Source: Candidatus Allofournierella merdipullorum
Lineage (GTDB): Bacteria > Bacillota > Clostridia > Oscillospirales > Ruminococcaceae
Assembly (NCBI GenBank): GCA_019116345.1
Contig: DXBV01000013.1
Span: forward strand, 1-60,517
Direction: 5' to 3'
DNA: 60,517 bases
Positions 18,592 through 27,453 of this stretch are shown here, one piece after another (position 1 is the first letter of the stretch; each line of letters starts with the position of its first letter). The position numbers and the translations under genes were made by a program. The notes under the pieces are model-generated. The model made no database searches and was not told where the DNA came from. It was given only the letters and a program-made list of their open reading frames with translations.

Positions 18592-21066
18592 TCAGCTGCG
18601 CAGGGTCACGCCCATCTCGCCCAGGGCCTTCAGCACCCGGTCGATGGCCTCGTCCACCTCGGCGTCGGTGAGGGTGCGGTCCGCCGCGCGGAACACCAGG
18701 TTGTAAGCAAGGCTCTTTTTGCCCTCGCCCACCTTCTCGCCGGTATACACGTCGAAGAGGGTCAGGCTCTCCAGATTCTCGCCGGCGTTGGCCTTGATGC
18801 ACCCGGCCAGATCGGCGGCAGCGGCGGTCTCGTCGGCCACCAGAGCCAGGTCGCGGCTGGTGGCGGGGTGCTTGGGCAGCGGCTCGAACTGAGGCTCGCC
18901 GCCCCGCAGCTCGAAGAGCTTGTCGAGGTTCAGGTCGGCGGCGACCACCCGGGCCTTCACGCCGTAGTTGGCGCAGACGGTGGGGTGAACTTCGCCCACG
19001 GTGCCCACCTTTTCGCCGTTCACAAAGAGGTCGGCGGCGCGGCCGGGATGGAAGGCAGTGCCCTCGGCGTTGCGCTTGGCGGTGAAGTCCTTGATGCCGG
19101 CGGTGGCCAGCAGGCCCTCCACCGCGCCCTTCATGGCCAGATAATCCCACTGGGGGCCGTAGGCCGCCAGAATGAGCTTCTGCACCTCGGTGGGCAGCAG
19201 GTCGCTGGGGGTCTTGCCCTCGGCGGCCAGCTTCTTGCACAGGGCGGGGTAGTCGTTGAAGTCGTTGTCCGCCACTTCATCCGCCAGGGCGCTGGGCAGA
19301 TACTCGGTGGCCTGCTCGAACACCGCGCACTCGGCGGCGCGGGCGCTGAAGTTGCGGGCCACCACGTCCATCACGCTGGGCAGGGCGGTGGTGCGCATGA
19401 TGCTGGTGTCTTCGCCCAGGGGGTTGGAGATGACCACCGCGTTGCGCAGGGGATCGTTCGCCGGCAGGTTGATCTGGTCGAAGCACTTGGCGCTGTAGAA
19501 GCTGAAGTTCTCGCACTCCCACAGGCCGTAGCCGGCCAGAGTGCGGGTGAGCTTTTCGTCAAAGCTCTGGCGGGGGGTGGGCCGGGCTTCGGCCACGCCC
19601 TTCATCAGGGTGCTGGGCATCATGTTGTAGCCCACATACCGGGCCACTTCCTCGGCCAGGTCGCAGTCACGCTTCACATCGTTGCGCAGGGTGGGGCAGA
19701 CCACCACGTCGCCCTCGAGGCGGAAGCCCAGAGGCAGCAGGATGTCCACCATCTCCTGGCGGGAGAGGCTGGTGCCCAGCAGGCGGTTGATGACCTCGGG
19801 CCGCAGGGGCACACGGTTCTCGGTGCGGGGGGCGGGGTAGATGTCCACCACGCCGTCCACCACGTCGCCGGCGTCCAGCAGCTGCACCAGCTCCAGCGCG
19901 CGGGCCAGAGCCGGGGCGCAGGTGTTGGGGTCAAGGCCCTTGGAGTACTTGGCGGAGGCCTCGGTCTGCAGGCCCAGCTTCTTGGCGGTGGTGCGGATGG
20001 AGGGGCCGTAGAACATGGCGCTCTCGAACACCACGGTGGTGGTGCTCTCGTAGGTGCCGCTGTACTCGCCGCCCATCACGCCGGCCACGCCGATGGGGCC
20101 CGCGTCGTCGGCGATGACAAGCATCTCCTCGCTGAGGGGGCGGTCCACGCCGTCCAGGGTGACGATGTGCTCGCCGGGTTTCGCGTTGCGCACATGGATG
20201 TGCCGGCCGTTCACGTACTTGTGGTCGAAGCAGTGCATGGGCTGGCCGTACTCCAGCATCACGTAGTTGGTGATGTCCACCAGGTTGTTGATGGGGCGCA
20301 CGCCGCAGGCCCGCAGCCGGTCACGCATCCACTTGGGGCTGGGAGCCACGCGCACGTTCTCCACCACCGCGCCGCAGTAGCGCATGCACAGCTCGCTGTT
20401 CTCGATGTCCACTTTCAAAAGGTCGTTCACGTTGCCGTGGCCGGGCTTCACCACCGGGGTGTGGTCCTTGAAGGGCACGCCGAAGGTGGCGGCGGCCTCC
20501 CGGCCCAGCTCCCGCACCGCCAGGCAGTCGGGGCGGTTGGGGGTGATCTCAAACTCAAAGACCACGTCGTCCATGCCGAGAGCTTCCACAGCGGGGGTGC
20601 CGGGGGCGGGCATGCCGTCGGGGTAGTCCCGCTCGTCCAGCACCAGGATGCCGTTTTCGATGGCGTAGGGGAAGTCGTGGACGGTCAGGCCCAGCTCGGA
20701 AAGGCTGCACAGCATGCCGCAGCTCTCCACGCCGCGAAGCACGCCTTTTTTGATCTCCACGCCGCCGGGCAGCTTCGAGCCGTCCAGCGCCACGGGCACA
20801 AGGTCGCCCACCTTGAGGTTGGCCGCGCCGGTGACGATCTGCAGCGGCGCGGACTGCCCAACCTCCACCTGGCAGATGACCATGTGGTCGGAGTCCGGAT
20901 GGGGCACGATGGACTCAATGCGGCCGATGACCACGTTTTCCACCCCGTCGGCGGCGTTTTCATAGCACTCCACCTTGCTGCCGGTCATGGTGAGCCGGTC
21001 GGCCATCTCCTTGGCGGAGCAGGTAAGATCGGCGAATTCCTTCGCCCAATTCATGGGTAATACCAT
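18592..21066 (-). CDS. pheT: Phenylalanyl-tRNA synthetase beta subunit
   Basis: The 824-aa beta chain of the alpha2-beta2 enzyme. Domains in order: core start (LPMNWAKEFADL), EMAP-like tRNA-binding fold (about 40-155, with HPDSDHMVICQVEVG), B3/B4 editing domain with PNRPDCLAVRELGREAA and VDITNYVMLEYGQPMH, B5 domain (about 405-475), catalytic-like domain and a C-terminal ferredoxin-like anticodon-binding domain ending near the stop. It lies 20 bp after pheS under the same T-box. The ATG at 21066 has an AAGGGGG site. Confidence 0.97.
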   Translation of the reverse strand: MVLPMNWAKEFADLTCSAKEMADRLTMTGSKVECYENAADGVENVVIGRIESIVPHPDSDHMVICQVEVGQSAPLQIVTGAANLKVGDLVPVALDGSKLPGGVEIKKGVLRGVESCGMLCSLSELGLTVHDFPYAIENGILVLDERDYPDGMPAPGTPAVEALGMDDVVFEFEITPNRPDCLAVRELGREAAATFGVPFKDHTPVVKPGHGNVNDLLKVDIENSELCMRYCGAVVENVRVAPSPKWMRDRLRACGVRPINNLVDITNYVMLEYGQPMHCFDHKYVNGRHIHVRNAKPGEHIVTLDGVDRPLSEEMLVIADDAGPIGVAGVMGGEYSGTYESTTTVVFESAMFYGPSIRTTAKKLGLQTEASAKYSKGLDPNTCAPALARALELVQLLDAGDVVDGVVDIYPAPRTENRVPLRPEVINRLLGTSLSRQEMVDILLPLGFRLEGDVVVCPTLRNDVKRDCDLAEEVARYVGYNMMPSTLMKGVAEARPTPRQSFDEKLTRTLAGYGLWECENFSFYSAKCFDQINLPANDPLRNAVVISNPLGEDTSIMRTTALPSVMDVVARNFSARAAECAVFEQATEYLPSALADEVADNDFNDYPALCKKLAAEGKTPSDLLPTEVQKLILAAYGPQWDYLAMKGAVEGLLATAGIKDFTAKRNAEGTAFHPGRAADLFVNGEKVGTVGEVHPTVCANYGVKARVVAADLNLDKLFELRGGEPQFEPLPKHPATSRDLALVADETAAAADLAGCIKANAGENLESLTLFDVYTGEKVGEGKKSLAYNLVFRAADRTLTDAEVDEAIDRVLKALGEMGVTLRS

Positions 21067-21086
21067 TGGTGTTGTCCCCCTTGTCC

Positions 21087-22109
21087 TCAGTTAAACTGCT
21101 TTAAGAAGCGCAGGTCGTTTTCGTACAGAAGGCGCATGTCGTCGATGCCGTAGCGCATCATGACCACACGCTCAAGGCCGATGCCGAAGGCGTAGCCGGT
21201 GTACTTCTCCGAGTCGATGCCGCAGTTTTCCAGCACCTTGGGGTGCACCATGCCGCAGCCCAGAATCTCGATCCAGCCCTCGCCCTTGCACATGGAGCAG
21301 CCCTTGCCGCCGCACTTGAAGCAGCTCATGTCCATCTCGGCGCTGGGCTCGGTGTAGGGGAAGTGATGGGGACGGAACCGTACCTTGGTGTCGGGGCCGT
21401 AGAGCTTTTTGATGAACACTTCCAGCGTGCCCTTCAGGTCGCTGAAGGTGATGCCCTCGTCCACGACCAGACCCTCGATCTGATGGAAGATGGGGCTGTG
21501 GGTGGCGTCCACCGCGTCGGAGCGGTACACCCGGCCGGGGGCGATGATGCGGATGGGGGGCTTGCGCTTTTCCATGGTGCGGATCTGCATGCCGCTGGTC
21601 TGGGTGCGCAGCAGGATGTTCTCGGTGATGTAGAAGGTGTCCTGGGTGTCGCGGGCGGGGTGGGTCTTGGGGATGGTGAGCATCTCGAAGTTGTAGTGGT
21701 CCAGCTCCACCTCGGGGCCGCTGACCACGTCAAAGCCCATGCCCAGGAAGATGTCCTTGAAGTCGTTCAGCACCAGATGGAAGGGGTGCAGGCCGCCCTG
21801 CTCCGGGCGCTTGCCCGGCAGGGTCACGTCGATGGTCTCGCCGGCAAGGCGGGCGGTAAGGGCGGCGTTTGCCAGCTCCTTCATCCGGGCGCGGATGCGC
21901 TCGTCGATCTCCTCACGCACCTGGTTCGCCAGCGCGCCCACCACCGGGCGCTCCTCGGCGCTCAGTTTGCCCATCTGCTTCAGAATGCCGGTGAGCTCGC
22001 CTTTTTTGCCCAAAAAGCGCACCCGCAGCTCGTCCACTGCCTTCTCACTGTCGGCGGCGGCGATCAGCTGGCTCGCCGTTTGGCGGATCTGTTCCAATGC
22101 CTCTTTCAT
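21087..22109 (-). CDS. pheS: Phenylalanyl-tRNA synthetase alpha subunit
   Basis: The 340-aa catalytic alpha chain (class II). An N-terminal coiled coil (about 1-85) that contacts tRNA is followed by class II motifs: motif 1 around [19 protein letters not shown], motif 2 around [17 protein letters not shown], with a [16 protein letters not shown] cysteine loop inside, and motif 3 [17 protein letters not shown] near the end. The ATG at 22109 follows GAGAGGAAA; the longer open frame upstream runs through the T-box and is not coding. Confidence 0.97.
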   Translation of the reverse strand: MKEALEQIRQTASQLIAAADSEKAVDELRVRFLGKKGELTGILKQMGKLSAEERPVVGALANQVREEIDERIRARMKELANAALTARLAGETIDVTLPGKRPEQGGLHPFHLVLNDFKDIFLGMGFDVVSGPEVELDHYNFEMLTIPKTHPARDTQDTFYITENILLRTQTSGMQIRTMEKRKPPIRIIAPGRVYRSDAVDATHSPIFHQIEGLVVDEGITFSDLKGTLEVFIKKLYGPDTKVRFRPHHFPYTEPSAEMDMSCFKCGGKGCSMCKGEGWIEILGCGMVHPKVLENCGIDSEKYTGYAFGIGLERVVMMRYGIDDMRLLYENDLRFLKQFN

Positions 22110-22141
22110 GTCGTTTCCTCTCTTTCCTTCGGGGGGCAAAC

Positions 22142-22400
22142 AAAAACGGCCTCGCCCCCGTGTTTTCACAGGGACGAAGCCGGTAAAAGCTCCGCGGTAC
22201 CACCCGGATTCTTGCTCTTTGAGCAAACACTCAAGCTCCCGCTAACGGGGGAATGCCGTCTCTGCCTACTGCCGAAGGGTTCAGCAAAGCCGCTCGGAAG
22301 GGAACTTCACCTCCGCCCCCACCGCAGGGCCCTTGCAGCCGGGGGGCCCCTCTCTGTGCCGGGAGAACGGCGCTACTTTCCTTCGTCAGCGCGTTTCACA
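22142..22400 (-). promoter_or_regulatory. T-box riboswitch controlling pheST
   Basis: The - strand leader of pheS holds the T-box core GGGTGGTACCGCGG (22192-22205), which pairs with the acceptor end of uncharged tRNA. Just downstream is a terminator helix (about 22142-22182) ending in GTTTTTG, which the antiterminator would replace. Further 5' are a stem I with an AGTA-type bulge and a TTC triplet (22302-22304) in a GAAGTTCCC context that could be the Phe specifier. Uncharged tRNA-Phe should therefore turn pheST on. The T-box core is certain; the specifier position is tentative. Confidence 0.92.
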
Positions 22401-22406
22401 GCACTT

Positions 22407-22435
22407 ATGATAGCACACCCTTTTCCGTTTTGCAA
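22407..22435 (-). promoter_or_regulatory. Promoter of the pheST T-box transcript
   Basis: On the - strand TTGCAA (22430-22435), a 17-nt spacer, and TATCAT (22407-22412), just upstream of the T-box stem I. Confidence 0.68.
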
Positions 22436-22446
22436 GCAAAAACGCC

Positions 22447-23973
22447 TTATTTTACCCGCTGGTAGAGGTTGAAGAAGGCGTCCCGGCCGTCGGGGGTGGG
22501 CTCGGTGGCGGTGAGCACCAGTTCGTAGTGTTCGGTGAGTTCCTCGTACATCGCATGGTTGTTGGCGGTGACGACGAAATCAAACTCGCCCCGGCGCACC
22601 ATGTCCGCCGCCATGCCCTCCAGCTCCTCGTTGTCGAACAGGTTCAGCCGGCAGAAATAGGGGCAGGTGGGGGTGATGTCGCTGAAGGTGTAAAAGCCCA
22701 CGTCCAGGATGCCCCAGGTCAGCAGGGTCTCGCCGCCCTGTTCCCGGATGTAGTCCGCGAAAATAGACTGGGGCAGTTCCTCCCGCTCATAGCCCATAAA
22801 CCAGGTGTTGGGGCTCAGCCAGAGGGAGAGGGCGGCGCACACGGCGCACAGCTCCGCCAGCGCGCCGGCCAGCAGTTTGCCGGGCCGGGGAAGGAAACGC
22901 TGTGCCGCCCGCCCGGCCGCCGCAACGCCCAGAGGGAGGAAACAGGCGAACAGCAGGCCGTAGTAGGGAAAGCCGCGGCTGGCGCCCCACATGAACAGCG
23001 CGGTGAAGAACACCAGAGCGCACAGGCCCGCCCGCCCGGCGGGAGCCAGCATGCTGCGGCTCAGCACGGCGGCCAGAGCGCCCAAAACGCAGAGCACCGC
23101 CAGCAGCGGGTTGCGCAGCAGAGTTTCCGCGCCGGCCATGAAGATGTTATAGAGCGGCTCGCTCCAGTGGGTGGCGGGGGTGCCGTAATGGAAGATGTTG
23201 CGGTAGAAGTAGACGTCCCACAATTCGTCCAGCGCCCCGTTCGCCCCGAACCAGGCCAGCACCGCCGCCGACACCGCCGCCATGCCGCCCAGAAAAACAA
23301 GGCAGGCGCGCACGGCAAAGTCCTTTTCGCCCAGCCACAGCAGCAGCGCGAAGGAGGCCATCCAGGCGAAGTGGAAGCCCAGCATGGTGTATTTGGTCCA
23401 GAGAACGGCGCCCGCCAGCAGGCCGTTCACAAAGAACAGGGGCAGCGCGGGCCGCCAGCGGCTGTCCCTGGCAAAGGCGCGGCAGAACAGGTACAGCCCG
23501 AAGGCCAGCGCCGGCAGGGTGTATTCCTCGGCGGTGCTTCCGCTGGCAAAGGCGTCGCCGCTCCAGGCGGCCAGCGCCGTCAGCGGCACGCCGAGCAGCG
23601 CCGCGGCACGGGGAGCGAACAGCTGCACCGTGCGGGCGCTGAAATAGAGGAACACCGTCCCCGCGGCCACCTCCAGCAGCCAGACGCCCAAAAAGCTTTG
23701 CCGGCTCACCAGCGCGCCCAGCATCTGGATGAAAAACAGCAGGGGGCCTTTCTGGTCGATCAGGTCCCGGTAGGGCACCAGCCCGTCCAGCATGTTCCGG
23801 CCGATGGTGAAGTAGATGTTCGCGTCGCCCCCGCAGTGATAGGGGTAAAGCGGGCTGGACCAGCTGCACACAGCCAGCAGCACCGCCGCCGTGCCGGCGC
23901 AGAGGGCTGCCAGCAGGGGATCAAAACGCGCGGATTTCTGTTCCAAAGTGGTCCGTCTCCTTTCCGGGGCCAT
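22447..23973 (-). CDS. GT-C type membrane glycosyltransferase (PMT/ArnT-like)
   Basis: About 508 aa with roughly ten or more hydrophobic segments and a soluble C-terminal part. After the first membrane helix it has YPYHCGGDANIYFTIGRNML and VPYRDLIDQKGPLLFF, matching the first-loop acidic motif of the RgtA/B/C/D-ArnT-PMT superfamily, which uses polyprenyl-phosphate sugars outside the membrane. Substrate unknown. The start is uncertain: ATG at 23973 (weak GGGG site) or 24000. A longer open frame reaching 24420 overlaps acpS on the other strand and is not accepted. It ends just upstream of the pheST promoter. Confidence 0.75.
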   Translation of the reverse strand: MAPERRRTTLEQKSARFDPLLAALCAGTAAVLLAVCSWSSPLYPYHCGGDANIYFTIGRNMLDGLVPYRDLIDQKGPLLFFIQMLGALVSRQSFLGVWLLEVAAGTVFLYFSARTVQLFAPRAAALLGVPLTALAAWSGDAFASGSTAEEYTLPALAFGLYLFCRAFARDSRWRPALPLFFVNGLLAGAVLWTKYTMLGFHFAWMASFALLLWLGEKDFAVRACLVFLGGMAAVSAAVLAWFGANGALDELWDVYFYRNIFHYGTPATHWSEPLYNIFMAGAETLLRNPLLAVLCVLGALAAVLSRSMLAPAGRAGLCALVFFTALFMWGASRGFPYYGLLFACFLPLGVAAAGRAAQRFLPRPGKLLAGALAELCAVCAALSLWLSPNTWFMGYEREELPQSIFADYIREQGGETLLTWGILDVGFYTFSDITPTCPYFCRLNLFDNEELEGMAADMVRRGEFDFVVTANNHAMYEELTEHYELVLTATEPTPDGRDAFFNLYQRVK

Positions 23974-24028
23974 GGTCCCCGTCGGGATGTATCGTATCAT
24001 ATTTTTTGCCGCTCCACAACAAATTCGA

Positions 24029-24057
24029 TTGCACCGGCGGCAAAAATATGCTCTAAT
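24029..24057 (+). promoter_or_regulatory. Promoter for acpS
   Basis: TTGCAC (24029-24034), a 17-nt spacer, and TCTAAT (24052-24057), 34 bp upstream of the acpS start codon. Confidence 0.5.
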
Positions 24058-24090
24058 GAAAGAAAATGACAAGGCAGGAGGGAACTGCGT

Positions 24091-24465
24091 ATGGTCGCCG
24101 GCGTGGGCGTGGATATGGTGCGCATCGAGCGGATGGAAAAAAGCCTTTGCAGCGAGGCTTTTTGGCAGCGGGTGTTCGGGGCGGAAGAACGGGCCTTTCT
24201 GGAAACGCTCTCCCCGGCGCGGCGGGCGGCCAGCGCGGCGGCGAACTTCGCCGCCAAGGAGGCCTTTCTGAAAGCCTGCGGCAAGGGGCTGGGCGGTTTT
24301 TCTTTGGCGGACATCCAGGTGCTGCGGGCCGAGAGCGGCGCGCCCTATTATGCGCTGCGGGGCGCGGCGGCGGCATGGCTGGCGGAAAAAGGGCTGCACA
24401 TGAGCCTTTCTTTGAGCCACGAGGGCGGCCTTGCCGCCGCCTTCACGGTGCTGGACCGGGCCTGA
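24091..24465 (+). CDS. acpS: Holo-[acyl-carrier-protein] synthase
   Basis: Transfers 4'-phosphopantetheine from CoA to apo-ACP for fatty-acid synthesis. The 124-aa protein has the AcpS signatures GVGVDMVRIERM at the start (Mg-binding Asp), NFAAKEAFLKACGKGLGGF near residue 52 and a LSLSHEGGLAAAF end. AGGAGGG precedes the ATG. mazF follows 106 bp downstream, the acpS-(alr)-ndoA neighbourhood known from Firmicutes, here without alr. Confidence 0.95.
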   Translation: MVAGVGVDMVRIERMEKSLCSEAFWQRVFGAEERAFLETLSPARRAASAAANFAAKEAFLKACGKGLGGFSLADIQVLRAESGAPYYALRGAAAAWLAEKGLHMSLSLSHEGGLAAAFTVLDRA

Positions 24466-24571
24466 TTAAACCCCGGCCCCGCCGGGCATACTACCACCGA
24501 GGCCCCGCACAAAAAGCGGGGGCAGCCATCGCCGCCTTTGTAAGGCGGGAGACATCGGAGGGTAGAGTTAC

Positions 24572-24922
24572 ATGGAAGTACACAGAGGCGAAGTGTTTTA
24601 CGCGGACCTCAGCCCGGTGGTGGGCTCGGAGCAGGGCGGCGTGCGGCCGGTGCTCATTTTGCAGAACGACGTGGGCAACCGCCACAGCCCCACGGTGATC
24701 GCGGCGGCCATCACCTCCAAGCAGGACAAGACCCGCCTGCCCACCCACATCCAGCTGCCGGCGTCCACCTGCGGCCTGACGCGGGATTCCATCGTTTTGC
24801 TGGAGCAGATCCGCACGCTGGACAAGCGCCGCCTGCGGGAAAAGACCGGCGCGCTGCCGCCGGAGGCTCAGCAGAAGGTGGATCAGGCGCTAGGCATCAG
24901 CGTGGGCCTGCGCACCACCTGA
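24572..24922 (+). CDS. mazF: MazF/PemK family endoribonuclease toxin (NdoA-like)
   Basis: A 116-aa type II toxin-like mRNA interferase. It starts MEVHRGEVFYADLSPVVGSEQGGVRPVLILQND, the fold-defining first strands with the conserved G-S-E-Q-G-G-x-R-P catalytic Arg loop, and keeps a later Thr-Ser (AAITSKQDK) and a C-terminal LLEQIRTLDKRRL helix, as Bacillus NdoA does. The start follows GGAGG. No antitoxin ORF of the usual 70-90 codons fits in the 106 bp between acpS and this gene. Bidirectional terminator downstream. Confidence 0.92.
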   Translation: MEVHRGEVFYADLSPVVGSEQGGVRPVLILQNDVGNRHSPTVIAAAITSKQDKTRLPTHIQLPASTCGLTRDSIVLLEQIRTLDKRRLREKTGALPPEAQQKVDQALGISVGLRTT

Positions 24923-24928
24923 ATCAAC

Positions 24929-24969
24929 AAAAAAGGACCCGCCGGTCAAACGCCCGGCGGGTCCTTTTT
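24929..24969. terminator. Bidirectional terminator between mazF and murC
   Basis: An 11-bp stem (GGACCCGCCGG with CCGGCGGGTCC) is flanked by an A run on the left and TTTTT on the right, so it serves both convergent genes. Confidence 0.92.
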
Positions 24970-24973
24970 GCGT

Positions 24974-26347
24974 TTATTGCAGCATCATGCGCGCGGCTTT
25001 GTACACGTCGCCGCAGCCCAGGGTCAGCACCAGGTCGCCCGGCTCGGCGTTGGCCTTGATGTAGTCGGCGGCCTCCTTGAGGCCCGCCACCGTGACGCTG
25101 CCGGGGATCAGCGCCGCCAGATCCTCGCTCTTCACGCTGCCGTCGTCCACCTCGCGGCTGCCCATGATGGGGGTCAGCACCACACGGTCGGCAGCCTGGA
25201 GCACCTCGGCAAACTCGTGCAGCAGAGTGCGGGTGCGGCTGTAGGTGAAGGGCTGATGCACCGCCCACACCTTGTTGAAGCCCAGCTTCTTGGCGGTGGC
25301 CAGGGTGGCGGCCACTTCGGTGGGATGGTGGGCGTAGTCGTCGGCGATGGTCACGCCCTTCTCTTCGCCCAAAATCTCGAACCGACGCCCCGCGCCGGCA
25401 AAGCTGCGGGCTGCCGCCTCGGCGGCGCTGGCCTCCAGGCCCAGCGCCCGGGCGCAGCTGACCATGGCCAGCGCGTTGTAGATGTTGTGGTAGCCCGGCG
25501 CGGCCAGGCACAGGTGGGCGTAGTAGGTGTCCCACTCCAGCACGTCGAACTCGTAGAAGCCCGGCTTGTACTCCCGGATGTTGGTGGCCCGGTAGTCCGC
25601 CGATTTCTGGATGCCAAAGGTACGCACGTTGCGGTCGATGCTGTTGATGACCTGAATGACGCCCTCGTCGTCGGCGTTGGCCACGATGGTGTTGGTGGCC
25701 ATCAGCGCGAACTTCTTGAAGGCCAGTTTCAGCTGGCCCATGGTGCCGTAGTAGTCCAGATGGTCGTTGTCAATGTTCAAAAGCACCGCGATGTGGGGCG
25801 TCAGCCGCAGGAAGGTCTCGGCGAACTCGCAGGCCTCCACCACGATGCAGCTGCCGGTGCCGGCCTTGCCGTAGCCGCCGATGAGGGGCAGCTTGCCGCC
25901 GATCACCGCCGCGGGGTCGCGGCCCGCCAGTTCCAGCATGGTGGTGATCATGCAGGTGGTGGTGGTCTTGCCGTGGGTGCCCGCCACACACACGCTGTGG
26001 GGGTACAGCCGGCTCACATAGCCCAGCAGCACGCTGCGCTCCAGCGTGGGGATGCCCCGGGCGTCCGCTTCCTGCAGTTCCGGGTTGTCTTCATGGATGG
26101 CCGCGGAGTAGATCACCATGTCCGCCCCGACCACGTTCTGCGGGTCGTGGCCCATGTATACGGTGATGCCCAGGGCGCGCTCGGCGTCGATGATGGAACC
26201 TTCGTTCACGTCGCTGCCGCTGATCTCGTAGCCCCGGGAGTTGAGGATCTGCACCAGCGGATACATGCCGCTGCCGCCGATGCCGATGAAATGCAGGTGC
26301 TTCACGCCCCGGAGAAGGCCGGGGTTGTAACCGCCGATGTAGCTCAT
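24974..26347 (-). CDS. murC: UDP-N-acetylmuramate--L-alanine ligase
   Basis: Adds L-alanine to UDP-MurNAc in cytoplasmic peptidoglycan precursor synthesis. The 457-aa protein has the N-terminal Rossmann loop HFIGIGGSGMYPLVQIL, the Mur ligase P-loop AGTHGKTTTTCMI near residue 121, NIDNDHLDYYG and the C-terminal DDYAHHPTEV motif. The start at 26347 follows GAGGTGA; the open frame further upstream is not coding. It is a single gene on the - strand, divergent from dpaA. Confidence 0.96.
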   Translation of the reverse strand: MSYIGGYNPGLLRGVKHLHFIGIGGSGMYPLVQILNSRGYEISGSDVNEGSIIDAERALGITVYMGHDPQNVVGADMVIYSAAIHEDNPELQEADARGIPTLERSVLLGYVSRLYPHSVCVAGTHGKTTTTCMITTMLELAGRDPAAVIGGKLPLIGGYGKAGTGSCIVVEACEFAETFLRLTPHIAVLLNIDNDHLDYYGTMGQLKLAFKKFALMATNTIVANADDEGVIQVINSIDRNVRTFGIQKSADYRATNIREYKPGFYEFDVLEWDTYYAHLCLAAPGYHNIYNALAMVSCARALGLEASAAEAAARSFAGAGRRFEILGEEKGVTIADDYAHHPTEVAATLATAKKLGFNKVWAVHQPFTYSRTRTLLHEFAEVLQAADRVVLTPIMGSREVDDGSVKSEDLAALIPGSVTVAGLKEAADYIKANAEPGDLVLTLGCGDVYKAARMMLQ

Positions 26348-26557
26348 TTGGGTCACCTCAAAAACAGAATGGGGCGAAGCGCGCTTCACCCGTCGCCGGA
26401 GAAAAGTGTTATCCTGTATCCCATTATATAATTTTTTCGCGACGAAATAAACACTCAAAAGGCAAAAAGTGGCGCTGTTTTTGCAAATTGTTTTGTGCGG
26501 CCTTTCGGCAGGCCGGTTTTTCACCTTATCGCGGGCGTCAAATTCGCATCTCCGTTC

Positions 26558-26584
26558 ACTTTTGTTCTTTGCGGCGCATACCAT
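26558..26584 (+). promoter_or_regulatory. Possible SigK/SigE-type sporulation promoter for dpaA
   Basis: AC (26558-26559), a 17-nt spacer, and CATACCAT (26577-26584), about 68 bp upstream of the dpaA start. This is close to the mother-cell -10 motif (CATAnnnTA for SigK, CATACAAT for SigE). It is short and therefore weak evidence, supported only by the gene's role. Confidence 0.35.
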
Positions 26585-26652
26585 GGGTCAAATCGGCACA
26601 AGACCGGCCCGGGCGCACAAAAGCCCGCGCCCGGCGCAAGGGGGGAAGGGCG

Positions 26653-27453
26653 ATGGAAGGAAAACAGCCCGGGGTGTTTGCGGTGATCGGCGAAGACGCC
26701 CGCCAGCAGGCGGCGGCAGACTACCTGCGGGAGAAAGGGTTCGAGGTGACCGGCCCGGAGGGGCTGCCCCGGGCAAAGCGGGCGCTGCTGCCCATGCCGC
26801 TGGCGGCGAACGCGGCGGCGCTGGAACAGCTTCTGGCCGCGGCCCGGCCCGGCACACTGGCCTTCGGCGGCCGGGTGAGCGGGGCGGCAAAGGCGGCGGC
26901 AGCCGCCGCGGGCATCGAACTTGCGGACTATCTGGAGCGGGAGGAACTGGCGCGGCTGAACGCCATCCCCACGGCGGAGGGCTGCATCGGCCTTATCCTG
27001 CAAAAGCGGCGGCGCACGGTGTGGGGCAGCGGCGTGCTGGTGTTGGGCTACGGCCGGTGCGGCCAGGCGCTGGCGGTGCGGCTGGCGGCGCTGGGGGCTC
27101 ACGTCACGGTGGCGGCCCGCAGCCCGGCCCAGCGGGCGCTGGCCATGAGCCAGGGGCTGGAAGCCGTGCCCATGGAGGCGGCGGACGGCCTGCTGGAAAC
27201 CACCGATGTGGCGGTGAACACGGTGCCCGCCCCGGTGCTGGGCGCGACCCGATTGAAGCGCTTGCCGAAGGACGCGCTGGTCATCGACCTGGCCAGCCTG
27301 CCCGGCGGCACGGATTTTGAGGCGGCGAAGGAGCTGGGGGTGCGGGCCATTCACGCCCTCAGCCTGCCCGCCCGGTGCGCGCCGGTGACGGCGGGCCAGT
27401 TCGTGGCCCGGGCGGTGCTGGCCATGCTGGAAGAAAGGGGAGAGGGGATCTGA
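26653..27453 (+). CDS. dpaA: Dipicolinate synthase subunit A
   Basis: DpaA (SpoVFA) with DpaB makes dipicolinic acid from dihydroxytetrahydrodipicolinate in the mother cell; DPA is loaded into the spore core and gives heat resistance. The 266-aa protein has an N-terminal domain starting FAVIGEDARQQAAADYL and a Rossmann NAD(P)-binding domain with VLVLGYGRCGQALAVRLAALG near residue 121. The ATG at 26653 follows a GGGGGAAGGG site. Its stop shares one base with the dpaB start. This pair is strong evidence that the host can form spores. Confidence 0.93.
   Translation: MEGKQPGVFAVIGEDARQQAAADYLREKGFEVTGPEGLPRAKRALLPMPLAANAAALEQLLAAARPGTLAFGGRVSGAAKAAAAAAGIELADYLEREELARLNAIPTAEGCIGLILQKRRRTVWGSGVLVLGYGRCGQALAVRLAALGAHVTVAARSPAQRALAMSQGLEAVPMEAADGLLETTDVAVNTVPAPVLGATRLKRLPKDALVIDLASLPGGTDFEAAKELGVRAIHALSLPARCAPVTAGQFVARAVLAMLEERGEGI

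Noticed and set aside
22447-24420. Longer start for the GT-C membrane protein up to 24420
   Set aside because: The added 149 residues are antisense to acpS, lack a ribosome site and look non-membrane and Arg/Pro-rich. The start was placed at 23973.
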